The notes: a model not told the origin generated them from the sequence alone. A stretch of 64,000 bases of DNA from JAITVM01 sp031551135 (GCA_031551135.1 JAVBOA010000025.1:1-64000), one strand, 5' to 3'; shown: positions 1 through 9,564, counted from the stretch's first letter. Numbers and translations: made by a program.

Positions 1-25
1 TTATTCCGAAAGTTCTTGATAAATA

Positions 26-138
26 ATACTATTTTCATTTTGATAAGTAGAAAAAAATTTTTCACAGCGGAGCGTTTCACGCATGCTTCAAGCGTGAAAT
101 GAAATATTTTTTTCTATCCTTAATAATGAAAATAGTAT
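26..138 (+). repeat. Palindromic interspersed repeat, full copy A
   Basis: This is a 113-bp MITE-like element. Its terminal inverted repeats read ATACTATTTTCATTT and, at the far end, AATGAAAATAGTAT. Inside are two A/T-rich arms and a central hairpin with arms TTTCACGC and GCGTGAAA. It lies directly upstream of the Wadjet operon, whose ribosome site begins about 20 bases later. Near-identical copies occur at eight other places in the window. It has no coding capacity. Confidence 0.92.
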
Positions 139-171
139 AAATCTATAGATATTCCAAAAGGAGAGGCGTAT

Positions 172-1683
172 GTGAAATTTTCCGAAAACACCTTAAGAAG
201 AGTGCCCGAAACGGCATATTTAAATTTAGAAAAAACTCCGTACTACCGTGCAATAATTCGTGTAATGTATAAAGAATATGAAAAAATGCGATATTCGCTG
301 TATTGGCAGGATATTCACGAAGCTATTCTGCAATATGAGCAGTTTTCGGAATATTCGCCGGAGGCGTTGAAATCGGATTTGGATGTTTTAATTGCATATG
401 GGAATATTTTTGCGCGTGCTGATGCGGCGCGTGTCTCGACTCCGGAGGAATTTCTCAATAAAGTATTATTATATCAGCTTTCGCCTGTATCGGTAGAGCT
501 TGAACGTATGATGATACATTTGGAGAGCGTAGACAGCGGCGCAGTTCAGAAATCATCGCTTGAATCTTCGTATATAGAAGAATTTAAAACGATATTATTT
601 GAAATTGAATCTCAAAAAGATAAAGATGAAAAAACCAATCATGACTGGTGGGAAAATCTTAATGATGCTTTCAGAAAATTCAGCGAAAATTATAAAGATT
701 ATATCAGTGATTTTTATGCGCCGAAAAATAATGAATTGATGAAAACCTCCGAATTTTTGATATTCAAAGAAAAATTTTTAATTTATTTACGCAATTTTAT
801 TACCGGAGTGCAGATGAACGCAAATGAAATAGAAAACTTTATGATAGTTCTTGACGGAGAATCGATAGCCGGGATTATTAAAAAATCTGCGGATTACGAA
901 CAGAATATTCCTCGTATGAATTCTGTGTTTAATTATGATGAATATATTGCTTTAAACATGGGCAAATTCGAAACAATGCGTGAATGGTTTTTGAGAAGCA
1001 ACAACCGTCCGCCGCTGTATCAGCAATTAATCGAGCATACAAGCGAAATTATACGAATGATTACGCGTTTTGCATTACAGATTCTGGATAGACATAATCT
1101 TGGGCTAAACCGCAAAAAAGATTATTTTAAAATGATTGAAATTTTTATGAATTCCGAAAATATCTCAGAAGCGCATAAAATATTTGCGCTTATTTTCGGT
1201 TTGTCCGGAACAAGACATATCATGGCCGACGAATACAGGGAAACCGACAGTATCAATTCTTCGGTTTATGATGAAAATCCGCGTATGGTTTCGGTCAAAC
1301 CAAATACAAATACATATCGTGAAAAAATAACGAAATCTACAATTCCCGATTTTTCTAAAGATAAAGAAAAAAGAAATAAAGAGATGATGGAAAAGCGAAG
1401 CCTTGACGAGGCGGAAATCCGACGCTTGATAATTGATGGAAAAATTGATTTGAAAAGCGTTCCCGTTTTGAATTGCAATCAAAGGCTTCAGATTTTAAAT
1501 TATTTTTCACGCAAGATAAAAGACGAAAATGATGCCTTTGTGGGCGAAACGGAATTCGGGGCGCGTTTTCGTTTGTATAAAAAAAGTGACGAGATTATTA
1601 AAATCCGCTGTGAGGACGGAGATTTCTACATGCCGCATTTTATAATCGAGATTGAGGATGAACAGAAAAATGGAACCAATTAA
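172..1683 (+). CDS. jetA: Wadjet protein JetA (DUF2397/TIGR02677-like)
   Basis: First gene of a four-gene Wadjet operon. In the characterised systems JetA, JetB and JetC form an SMC-like complex that recognises closed circular plasmids, which JetD then cleaves. The 503-residue protein is alpha-helical with no catalytic motif, and its N-terminus (TLRRVPETAYLNLEKTPYYR) resembles the TIGR02677 family, kleisin-like subunits of about 500 residues. The start is GTG at 172, placed by an AAAGGAGA ribosome site at 157-164; the ATG at 170 hits a stop at once. It overlaps jetB. Identity rests on gene order and lengths as much as on its own sequence; TIGR02677-type loci are classed as Wadjet type II/III, and I cannot fix the subtype. 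Confidence 0.8.
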   Translation: MKFSENTLRRVPETAYLNLEKTPYYRAIIRVMYKEYEKMRYSLYWQDIHEAILQYEQFSEYSPEALKSDLDVLIAYGNIFARADAARVSTPEEFLNKVLLYQLSPVSVELERMMIHLESVDSGAVQKSSLESSYIEEFKTILFEIESQKDKDEKTNHDWWENLNDAFRKFSENYKDYISDFYAPKNNELMKTSEFLIFKEKFLIYLRNFITGVQMNANEIENFMIVLDGESIAGIIKKSADYEQNIPRMNSVFNYDEYIALNMGKFETMREWFLRSNNRPPLYQQLIEHTSEIIRMITRFALQILDRHNLGLNRKKDYFKMIEIFMNSENISEAHKIFALIFGLSGTRHIMADEYRETDSINSSVYDENPRMVSVKPNTNTYREKITKSTIPDFSKDKEKRNKEMMEKRSLDEAEIRRLIIDGKIDLKSVPVLNCNQRLQILNYFSRKIKDENDAFVGETEFGARFRLYKKSDEIIKIRCEDGDFYMPHFIIEIEDEQKNGTN

Positions 1684-2842
1684 AGCGCTTTTAAAAAGCC
1701 ATTTCATTTATAAAGATAAAGACCGTGATTTATATTATGAAATTTATGATAATTACAATGATTTCAGAGGATTTTTGCAAAATAAGCTTGGATTCCAATT
1801 GCTTATACGGAATGATTTTACGAGATTGGAAAAAATACCGTCCGATACAGATGAATTTATGGGAATCGAAAGCTTTAATTCCGTTGAGGAATATATTATG
1901 CTCATGCTTTTGCTGGTGTTTTTGGAGGACAAAGCAAAGGATGAACAGTTTTTGCTTACAGATATAGTGGAATTTATTGAAGGAAACGGAATTTTGCCGG
2001 TCGATATCACAAAACAGAAAACACGAAGACAGATTTGTCATATGTTAAATTTTGCGGACGAAGCTTGTTTACTGCAATTATGCGGCGGAAATATTGAAAA
2101 ATATATAAACGACGAAAATACACAGGTTTTGTACGACAATACGGGACTTTCCAAATATTTTATGCGCAGGCTTCCTGTCGAATTTAATGATTGTATGAAT
2201 TTCGAAGAATTGGACGAACTTATAAAAAGCGAAAACAGCGATAAAACCACGGCCCGCCGCAACGCCGTGTACCGCAATCTTTTATTAAAACCCGCTGTTT
2301 ATAACAAAGAGACAGAGCTTGACGAATTTGAATATATAAAAAATCAGCGTTCGGTTATCTCCAATGATTTTGAAAAATATCTCGGCTGGGCTTTGCATGT
2401 ACAAAAGGATATGGCGATGCTCGTTCCCCGAAGTAATGAAGCTGTTACCGATTATTTTCCGTCTTTGGGCGGAATAAATACGGCTGTTTTGCTTTTTAAT
2501 TTGAAAATTCGTGAAATGGTTGAAGACGGAGAATGGAATCCCGACAAACGGGGCAGAATCAGGATAAAAAAAGAAGAATTTATCCATGTGGCTTCAATTC
2601 TAAAAAAGGAAAAAGAGCAGGGATTTATACAGAATTTAAGAAAAATGAGCAATGAATGTTTTGCTAACGAGCTTCTTTTTGAAATGAAAAAATTTATGAT
2701 GTGTGAAACGGAAAATGAAATAATCGGAGATTCTGCAGAAAATTCAAACCAACAGGATTGGATTATTATTTTACCGGCTGCCGCAAAAATTGTCGGTGAT
2801 TTCCCAAAAACGTTTTATCGAGGTGATTCGAAAGATGAATAA
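1658..2842 (+). CDS. jetB: Wadjet protein JetB (DUF2398/TIGR02678-like)
   Basis: Second Wadjet subunit, about 394 residues, matching the usual length of the TIGR02678 group. JetB is the KITE-like winged-helix partner that bridges JetA and the SMC-like JetC. The sequence is helical and charged, with no enzyme motif. The start is uncertain among TTG 1652, ATG 1658 and ATG 1670. A GAGG at 1654-1657 best fits 1670, although 1658 is equally in frame. The reading frame overlaps the end of jetA and its stop overlaps the jetC start by 8 bases, so translation of the operon is probably coupled. It was recognised mainly by its position between clear jetA-like and jetC genes. Confidence 0.75.
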   Translation: MNRKMEPIKALLKSHFIYKDKDRDLYYEIYDNYNDFRGFLQNKLGFQLLIRNDFTRLEKIPSDTDEFMGIESFNSVEEYIMLMLLLVFLEDKAKDEQFLLTDIVEFIEGNGILPVDITKQKTRRQICHMLNFADEACLLQLCGGNIEKYINDENTQVLYDNTGLSKYFMRRLPVEFNDCMNFEELDELIKSENSDKTTARRNAVYRNLLLKPAVYNKETELDEFEYIKNQRSVISNDFEKYLGWALHVQKDMAMLVPRSNEAVTDYFPSLGGINTAVLLFNLKIREMVEDGEWNPDKRGRIRIKKEEFIHVASILKKEKEQGFIQNLRKMSNECFANELLFEMKKFMMCETENEIIGDSAENSNQQDWIIILPAAAKIVGDFPKTFYRGDSKDE

Positions 2843-5800
2843 ATTTGTAATGAATAAATTGGGCATTGTTGATTTTTGGTTTTATGATTTTCAAGAATTT
2901 GATTTAGCAGACGGAAGGCTTCTTTTAAGAGGCTCCAACGGAAGCGGAAAATCTGTAACTATGCAGAGTTTTATACCGCTTCTTTTGGATGGCAATAAAA
3001 CTCCGTCACGCCTTGACCCGTCCGGCTCAAACGACAAACGTTTGGAAAATTATATGCTGGATGAAAATCGAGATGAACGGACTTCTTATTTATATATCGA
3101 ATTCAAAAACGGCGATTCTTATATTACGATTGGTATGGGCTTGAAAGCCGAAAAAAATAAAGCGATGGATTCGTGGTATTTTATTTTGAACGACGGACGA
3201 AGAATAAATATTGATTTGCAGCTATACGAAGAATCTCAAGGAAAAATTGCGCTGACAAAACAAAAATTACAAAACCGTATACTTCCGACGGGCTTTTTTA
3301 CTGTTCGTCAGGGCGAATATATGCGAAAAGTGAACGAATTGATTTTTGGTTACGATAATCCGGAAAATTATGAAGAGCTTTTGGATTTGCTTATTCAAGT
3401 GCGTGCCCCGAAAATTTCGAAAGATTTTAAACCAGCTGCACTGTACGAAATTTTGAAGGATTCATTAAAAGTTTTGGGTGATGAGGATTTACGTACAATT
3501 TCGGAATCAATGCAAAATATGGACGATTTGCGCAGACGGCAAAGGATTTTAAAGGATTCCGTGAAATCAGCAAAAGCCATAGATAATTCTTATAATGCAT
3601 ATAACAAAAAAATATTGCTTACAAAAGCTCAAAATCTAAAAAATTCTATTCTAACTCAAGAAAAATTCCAAAAAGAAAAATTGGACAACGAATCGGAAGC
3701 GATTAGAAAAACTACTCAGATTAAAGAAATTCAAAAGGATTTAAATGAAACAAAACAAAGTTTGGAATACGCGAATGAACGCCTTCGGGATTATCGTAAT
3801 TCGGATATTTATAAAGTAATCGAGGAATCGGAGCGCATTAAAAATGAGATAAGAGCGCTGCATTCGGATATTGAACATAACGAATCTCAGATAATAAAGC
3901 AAAATTCGGCGCTCGAAAAAACCGATCGGGAAAAAAATCAGAAATCCGAGGAAATTTCCGCCCTTAAGAAAAAAACGGATTTATTAATCTGCGACGCAAA
4001 CGATTTGGCGGACAGCTCTGCTTTTCCGCATTGGACAAATGTAAACGTAGAGCATTTGCAGGATATGTACAAAGATAACAGTATCGGGTTTTATGTCAAT
4101 TCTATAAAAGACCACGAAATAAGGCTTCGCAAAGCAATTGAAGCAATCGAAAAACGTGATAAATTATTATTCGCTCTGCAAGAAATTCAGAATGATGAAG
4201 CGGAAAAAACGGATGAAAAATTACGCATAGAGCGTGATATTGAACGAATGGATTTGATTCTCGAAGAATGTAAAGAAGAATGGAAACAAGCGTTTGATAA
4301 ATGGAACGATAATAATGCGATTTTCAAAATCCCCAAAGATAAGAAAATGTCTGTTTTCGCTGAAATAAGTAAAATTTCTGACAATAAAGATTTTATTCGG
4401 ATTGATGAAGAAATCCATAATGCTTATTTAATTTTTGAGCAAAAGTTAAATCTTGAATTAGCTCAAGCTCAGAGCTTTGAAGATACAGCTTTGGAAGCGT
4501 TGACAAAAATTCGGGAAGAAATTAAGGCTCTGATAAATACAAAGGAATTAGAACCTGAACGCAGTGAAAGCAATTTGAATTACCGCAAAAAACTCACGAG
4601 TGCAAATATTGAATGGATTCCGTTTTATAAAGCTTTTGATTTTGCGGATAATCTGCCGAATGAAATCAGGAACAGGTTGGAATCCGCATTTTATGAAATG
4701 GGTATAATCGATGCTTTATTAATAGACAGCTCGAAAAGGGAACAAGCCGAAAAAATGCTGGAAGGCGAATCCGACAAAGTTATTTTTTGCGAAATAAATA
4801 ATATTTCTAATCTATTCGCGGAATATTTTAAAACAGAAAAAGAAACGCCGTTTAATTCTGAAATATTGGAATCTATAATCAATAATTTTTTTGAAGAAAG
4901 TTCGATTTCTTTTGTTGAAAAAAGCGGGAAATATCATCACGGTATAATTACAGGTAGAGGGGAATCGGATTATATTGCCCGATATATCGGCGAGAACAGC
5001 CGAAATCAATACCGTATGCAAAAGATTTCCGAACTCCGAGAGATGGAGAAAGAAAAAAATAAGTTTTATGAATCCGCTAAATCAAATACAATTATGATTT
5101 CTGAAAATATATCCCTGCTTTCGAAAGAAAAAGAAGAAATTCCGAATACAAATGATTTGAAAACAGCGGTAAATGAAATTATTTATATGAGACTTTCTTT
5201 GATTCCGATAGAAAATTATTTGTTGAAATTACGTGAAAGTTTGTATAAAACCGAAGCGGAGCTTGAAAAATCTAAAATTTCGATTACGGAGCTTTGCAAG
5301 GATATACGGATTGCAAGGAATTTAAAACCTTATAAAGAAGCACTGTCGGATTTGTTTTTATTAAAAGATTTATTTTTTGATATCAAAAGCAATATTGTGC
5401 AATTATCTTCAAAAGAAGAATATATAAGGATTATAATCGACAATATCGAAAATTACACGCAGATTTTGGATGATTTACGCTACCGCAAAAATCAGATGAA
5501 TAAAAAGCTTTCCGAATTCGAAAATATTTTAGCTTCGAAAGAGGCTTATATTAAAGAAAATAAAAGCTCTGCACTTCAATCGGAAATAAATGAATGTATT
5601 TTGATTACAAACAACGCGCCGGGAAAAATTGAGGCTCTTGCTTGTGATGAAGCCGTTTTGAATGAGCAGATTCGTTTGTCATTTGAAATAAATTCGAATT
5701 TGGAGGAAAAAATAAAATCCGCCGAAATAATTTCAAATTCTGCTAAAAATGATTTTATAGCGGAAGCGAATTATAATTTTGTAATTCCCTTTGAAGAACA

Positions 5801-6842
5801 TGAAAATTTTTATAAAAAAATAATCTCGGCTTTTGAAAAAGATTGTCCGCACGATATTTCGAATTATCTTGCAGGATTATTGAACTCTATAAATGCAAAT
5901 ACAGCGGAACTTCGGGAATATAATCTGAAAACAACCGGCTCTGATTTTTTCGAAAACAATGCTGTTTTGGATCGATATTTTTTGACTTGCGATTTAAACG
6001 GAAAAACAACTTCCTTTTTGCACTTGCTTCCGTTTTTAAATAACGAGTTCGCCGAAATCGACTTAATGATAAAAGAGAATGAGCGTGAAATTTTTGAGAA
6101 AACTTTATTGAATACAGTCAGCAATAAAATCCGTTCTAAAGTTACGCTTTCCAAGCTTTGGGTAAAGAAAATAAATTCGATTATGTCGGCAAAAAGCGGC
6201 CCGCAAAGAATGGAACTGCGTTTGAAATGGGAAGGCAAAAAAGCGGAAAATGAAGATGAACTCGATATAAAAGCGGTTATGGAAATTTTGGAAGATGATA
6301 AACGTGTGAAATCTGAGGATATCGAGAAATTATCCAAACATTTCGGCTCGAAGATAAAAAATAAAATCCGTGAAACAGAGGACAAAGGCGAGCACCCGAA
6401 TTATCAAGCGATCGTTAAAGAAGTTTTGGATTATCGGCAATGGTATGAATTTAAACTTTTTGCCAATAAGGACAACGAGGGAATGAAGGAACTTACTCAA
6501 AAAAATTTCAATCAGCTTTCTGTCGGCGAACGGGCAATGGCGATGTATATACCGCTTTTTGCCGCTGTTAATGCCAGATATGACAGCGCTGATAAAAAAT
6601 GTCCGCGCATTGTTTGTATGGACGAGGCTTTTGCCGGAATCAGCGATAATAACAAAAGGATTCTTTTTAAATTATTGAAAGACATGGAATTGGAATATAT
6701 TTTGAATTCTCAGGAATTATGGGGAACTTACGAAGAAGTTGAAAGTCTTTCGATTTATGAACTATTGCGCGAGCCGAGCGACCGATTTGTATCAATAATA
6801 AAATTTTATTGGGACGGAGTTCGAAAATATGTTGGACTCTAA
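2835..6842 (+). CDS. jetC: Wadjet SMC-like ATPase JetC (TIGR02680-like)
   Basis: A 1335-residue SMC/MukB-like ATPase, the motor of the Wadjet complex. The N-terminal head has Walker A GSNGSGKS near residue 35, followed by the family stretch PLLLDGNKTPSRLDPSG typical of TIGR02680. Long coiled-coil arms fill the middle. The C-terminal head carries the ABC signature LSVGERAMAMY and Walker B RIVCMDEAFAG. ATG 2835 is chosen because an AGGTG site lies 8 bases upstream and the protein then opens directly into the conserved head; the upstream in-frame start at 2790 adds residues from inside jetB. Both ATPase half-sites look intact, so the system is probably functional. Confidence 0.92.
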   Translation: MNKFVMNKLGIVDFWFYDFQEFDLADGRLLLRGSNGSGKSVTMQSFIPLLLDGNKTPSRLDPSGSNDKRLENYMLDENRDERTSYLYIEFKNGDSYITIGMGLKAEKNKAMDSWYFILNDGRRINIDLQLYEESQGKIALTKQKLQNRILPTGFFTVRQGEYMRKVNELIFGYDNPENYEELLDLLIQVRAPKISKDFKPAALYEILKDSLKVLGDEDLRTISESMQNMDDLRRRQRILKDSVKSAKAIDNSYNAYNKKILLTKAQNLKNSILTQEKFQKEKLDNESEAIRKTTQIKEIQKDLNETKQSLEYANERLRDYRNSDIYKVIEESERIKNEIRALHSDIEHNESQIIKQNSALEKTDREKNQKSEEISALKKKTDLLICDANDLADSSAFPHWTNVNVEHLQDMYKDNSIGFYVNSIKDHEIRLRKAIEAIEKRDKLLFALQEIQNDEAEKTDEKLRIERDIERMDLILEECKEEWKQAFDKWNDNNAIFKIPKDKKMSVFAEISKISDNKDFIRIDEEIHNAYLIFEQKLNLELAQAQSFEDTALEALTKIREEIKALINTKELEPERSESNLNYRKKLTSANIEWIPFYKAFDFADNLPNEIRNRLESAFYEMGIIDALLIDSSKREQAEKMLEGESDKVIFCEINNISNLFAEYFKTEKETPFNSEILESIINNFFEESSISFVEKSGKYHHGIITGRGESDYIARYIGENSRNQYRMQKISELREMEKEKNKFYESAKSNTIMISENISLLSKEKEEIPNTNDLKTAVNEIIYMRLSLIPIENYLLKLRESLYKTEAELEKSKISITELCKDIRIARNLKPYKEALSDLFLLKDLFFDIKSNIVQLSSKEEYIRIIIDNIENYTQILDDLRYRKNQMNKKLSEFENILASKEAYIKENKSSALQSEINECILITNNAPGKIEALACDEAVLNEQIRLSFEINSNLEEKIKSAEIISNSAKNDFIAEANYNFVIPFEEHENFYKKIISAFEKDCPHDISNYLAGLLNSINANTAELREYNLKTTGSDFFENNAVLDRYFLTCDLNGKTTSFLHLLPFLNNEFAEIDLMIKENEREIFEKTLLNTVSNKIRSKVTLSKLWVKKINSIMSAKSGPQRMELRLKWEGKKAENEDELDIKAVMEILEDDKRVKSEDIEKLSKHFGSKIKNKIRETEDKGEHPNYQAIVKEVLDYRQWYEFKLFANKDNEGMKELTQKNFNQLSVGERAMAMYIPLFAAVNARYDSADKKCPRIVCMDEAFAGISDNNKRILFKLLKDMELEYILNSQELWGTYEEVESLSIYELLREPSDRFVSIIKFYWDGVRKYVGL

Positions 6843-8142
6843 TCAAATCTCGACTATTGAGGAATTGCGCAAAGACAAAAAATTTTCACGTGTATTTGAC
6901 GCGATGAACGAAAAATATCGAAAAACCGGAAAATACAGCGGCCGTGTATATATCGAAAATTTATCCGAAGAAGAAAAAATCTTTTTTTCTTCTATTGATA
7001 TAAAAATTATGGAACAGAATTTTGCCGAATTTACAATCGGTAGCTTCTTCAAGAAAAAAGTCTTCACCGGTCTTTTAAGCGGTTTAGAAATGCATGAGTT
7101 TTGGGATATTTACAATAAAAATAAAATCAGAACAAAATACGAAATAAGAGAAGAAGCCGAATCTCAAAAGAAAAAATTTTTTGAAAGCTTATTATTTGAA
7201 TATCAAGGAACGCAAGGCGGCGAATTTTTAAAAAGAATTATTTCGGAAAAAGATTATGGCTATAGCATTGTAATGCGTGAATATAAGAAAAACAAGATTG
7301 ATTTGAATATTTTGCTCAGAAATGTTTTGAATGCACTTAATTCTTGTCCTTTGGAAAAACCAACGGAAATGCCGATTTTTTCAACACAAATAACACAAAA
7401 TCCGCATTATTTTGATTACGGCGAAACAGCGTTTAAGCTTTTTATTCATGGACTTTCCTTTATTTCAGGCGAAAAATATCCTGCATCCGTGGAAGAAATA
7501 CAGGAGCTTTTGTCAAAATTCGGGCTTGCAAAAGACAGCATAAGCAATCAAATAACGGTTTTCAATATTTCCGTCATCAAAAATAATTCGCTTCATATGG
7601 GAGTTGAATATTTCAATCAATCAAAAGAGCCGATTTCGTTGACATTGAAAAATATAAATGGGTATACAAAAATTTTGCCGAAAAATAAAATTTTATATAT
7701 TTTTGAAAACCCGTCGGTTTTTTCCGCTGTCGCAGATAGAGTCGGCGGTTTGGAGGTATCACTTTTGTGTACAAGCGGTAATCTGAATCTTTCGGCACTG
7801 AGTTTTCTGGATAAAATTTCGGAAAATTGTTCGCGGATTTATTATTCTGGAGATTTTGACCCGGAAGGAATAAGAATTGCGGATTATTTGTACAATCGAT
7901 ATTCGGGTAAATTAATACTTTGGCGAATGTCTGCAAAAGATTACCATAAGGCTATGAGCAATGTAGATTTGGACGAAAAAAGGCTGGCGAAATTAAAATC
8001 AATAAAATCTTCTGAACTTGCCGATTTGGCGGACTTGATATCGAATAAAAAGTTGGCCGGATACCAAGAAGTTTTGATAGAATCGTATATAGATGATATA
8101 CTGGAAAATACCCGCCCGAAATTTTATACGAATTCCCTTTAA
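6829..8142 (+). CDS. jetD: Wadjet nuclease JetD (DUF2399, Toprim-like)
   Basis: A 437-residue protein. Its C-terminal half has the DUF2399/Toprim pattern: FENPSVFSAVADRV, then LLCTSGNLNLSALSFL, then the acidic metal site YYSGDFDPEGIRIADYL. JetD is the topoisomerase VI-like nuclease that cuts circular DNA once the SMC complex has loaded. The ATG at 6829 overlaps the jetC end by 14 bases. The last few codons and the TAA stop lie inside the terminal inverted repeat of a palindromic element starting near 8126, so the natural C-terminus may have been altered slightly by that insertion. All key acidic residues are upstream of the junction. Confidence 0.9.
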   Translation: MLDSNQISTIEELRKDKKFSRVFDAMNEKYRKTGKYSGRVYIENLSEEEKIFFSSIDIKIMEQNFAEFTIGSFFKKKVFTGLLSGLEMHEFWDIYNKNKIRTKYEIREEAESQKKKFFESLLFEYQGTQGGEFLKRIISEKDYGYSIVMREYKKNKIDLNILLRNVLNALNSCPLEKPTEMPIFSTQITQNPHYFDYGETAFKLFIHGLSFISGEKYPASVEEIQELLSKFGLAKDSISNQITVFNISVIKNNSLHMGVEYFNQSKEPISLTLKNINGYTKILPKNKILYIFENPSVFSAVADRVGGLEVSLLCTSGNLNLSALSFLDKISENCSRIYYSGDFDPEGIRIADYLYNRYSGKLILWRMSAKDYHKAMSNVDLDEKRLAKLKSIKSSELADLADLISNKKLAGYQEVLIESYIDDILENTRPKFYTNSL

Positions 8143-8240
8143 AAGAATAGAAAAAAATATTTCATTCCGCGCCTGAAGCGTTGCGCGGAATGCTTCTCTG
8201 TGAAAATTTTTTTCTACAAATCAAATGGGAATTAGTATTA
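8126..8240 (-). repeat. Palindromic interspersed repeat, full copy B (inverted)
   Basis: Same family as copy A but in the opposite orientation. The terminal repeats are of the ATTCCC/GGGAAT subtype and the central hairpin arms are TTCCGCGC and GCGCGGAA. The left end is slightly diverged (TATACGAATTCCC) and overlaps the last codons of jetD, supplying its stop codon. With copy A it brackets the Wadjet operon as an inverted pair. Confidence 0.88.
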
Positions 8241-8257
8241 GGCGGGTAATATTTCAA

Positions 8258-8659
8258 TCAATCTTCGTAATCCGATTCTTTATCTGCGATTGTTTCATAA
8301 ATATCGAGAATTTCGTTATAATGCTTTTCCAAAATATTGATTATTTTGCCCTCGATTTCGTCTTCGATATACGGAAAAATTATTTCCCATGCCGGATTAT
8401 ACGAATCGGAATATTCTTTTATCTCATTTATTTCTCCGGCAAAAATTTCATCATCATAATAATCAAAAATCGCCGTATATTCCCAATCCGAAACTTCTTT
8501 ATCCGTAGTGAGGCGCAGATTTACAAGATTCTCGTCATCTTTAGTAAATACAAAAATTGTTTCAATTAAGTCCTCATGATTTTCTAAATTTATTTGTGTC
8601 AATTCATTTTCAAAAAAACCGTTTTCCAAGTTTTTTTGCATTATAATAATATTACTCAT
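8258..8659 (-). CDS. DUF6762-like protein
   Basis: A 133-residue acidic cytosolic protein. The pattern LRLTTDKEVSDWEYTAIFDY followed by a YDDE acidic stretch and YNPAWEIIFPYIEDE resembles the DUF6762 family, small proteins of Clostridia with no known function. The start is the ATG at 8659 behind a GGAGG site with 6-base spacing. It is transcribed towards jetD and divergently from the nucleotidyltransferase at 8793. No catalytic residues or membrane segments are visible, so no role can be assigned. Confidence 0.65.
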   Translation of the reverse strand: MSNIIIMQKNLENGFFENELTQINLENHEDLIETIFVFTKDDENLVNLRLTTDKEVSDWEYTAIFDYYDDEIFAGEINEIKEYSDSYNPAWEIIFPYIEDEIEGKIINILEKHYNEILDIYETIADKESDYED

Positions 8660-8792
8660 ACAAATCCTCCGTTGACAGCTATTATTCTATTAATTATACT
8701 GAAAATAAAAGGACTTTCAATAAAGATTTTTCATTATTTTTTTGCAGTATTTTTTATAAGAGCAATTAAATTTATATAGAAGAAGTGTTTTT

Positions 8793-9176
8793 ATGCAGAG
8801 AATTTCGAAATTCGATGAAATTAATTTATCCGAAAAAATAATTGGTTTTTTAAAAATTTTTCTGGATAATATCTCAAAAATAAATAATATTGAAAAAATA
8901 ATTCTTTTCGGCAGCCGTGCGCGCGGCGATTACAACGAAAATTCCGATATCGATATTTTTGTTGTTACAAAAGAAGATGCCAGTATTGAAGAGGAGATTT
9001 ATATTATGGCAGAGTGCCCTCCCGATATGCTGAGTGAATTTTATATCGAAAACGATATTATTATCAAGACCGAAAAAGAATATAATCAACATAAAAAACA
9101 GATGGGCATGGTACAGAAATATGTTGAAATGGAAGGGATTGATTTGACTGAATTACTACAGGAACGCTCAAGATAA
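8793..9176 (+). CDS. Minimal nucleotidyltransferase (MNT)
   Basis: A 127-residue protein with the nucleotidyltransferase core motif GSRARGDYNENSDIDIFVV near residues 39-57, which carries the glycine-serine loop and two metal-binding aspartates of the MNT family. Such proteins are usually paired with HEPN proteins, either as MntA/HepT toxin-antitoxin modules, where the MNT partner adenylylates the HEPN toxin, or in uncharacterised pairs. The HEPN partner follows immediately and overlaps if its CTG start is used. A TTTATG start at 8793 is preceded by AGAAG. The metal-site aspartates look intact, so activity is plausible. Confidence 0.82.
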   Translation: MQRISKFDEINLSEKIIGFLKIFLDNISKINNIEKIILFGSRARGDYNENSDIDIFVVTKEDASIEEEIYIMAECPPDMLSEFYIENDIIIKTEKEYNQHKKQMGMVQKYVEMEGIDLTELLQERSR

Positions 9177-9555
9177 TCATGATATTTCCGTGCTTTCTTT
9201 TGAAAAAGGCAAGTATCAGGTCAGCATTTATTTGGCGTGTTTAAGCGTCGAATTATATTTAAAATCCGCAATGCATTTAGTTCCGCATCCGCACGCATTG
9301 GAAAGAACGCACGATATAATTAATATTTATAAATGTTTAGCGAAAAAATTTCCGCCGGATGAGGATTTGATGCCATGCGTTGTCAGATGCAGAAAATATT
9401 TCAATGAATCCCGTTATCCCGCTTCCGATTCGCTGGTTTACACAAGGAAATTTTCAAAAGAATTTCTGGATTATACTGATAAAATTAAAGATTATGTAGA
9501 GGAAAAATGTTTCCCCAAAGAAGATATAAGCGAAATATTTAAAAAGCAAGAATAA
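9148..9555 (+). CDS. HEPN domain protein, partner of the MNT gene
   Basis: An all-helical HEPN-domain protein. The core pattern is YQVSIYLACLSVELYLKSAM, then ERTHDIINIYKCL, then SRYPAS. The canonical RX4-6H ribonuclease motif of HepT toxins is not visible, so it may be a non-nucleolytic HEPN protein. From the first standard start (GTG 9190) the protein lacks part of helix 1. The frame is open back to a TGA at 9145-9147, and CTG at 9148, with an AAGGGA site 9 bases upstream, would restore that helix and overlap the MNT gene by 29 bases. I list the CTG start; GTG 9190 (121 residues) is the conservative alternative. A terminator follows. Confidence 0.72.
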   Translation: MNYYRNAQDNHDISVLSFEKGKYQVSIYLACLSVELYLKSAMHLVPHPHALERTHDIINIYKCLAKKFPPDEDLMPCVVRCRKYFNESRYPASDSLVYTRKFSKEFLDYTDKIKDYVEEKCFPKEDISEIFKKQE

Positions 9556-9564
9556 AAACTTACA

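Noticed and set aside
5864..6385. 173-residue frame antisense to jetC
   Set aside because: It is a Ser/Phe/Ile-rich shadow of the coiled-coil codons, with no ribosome site.
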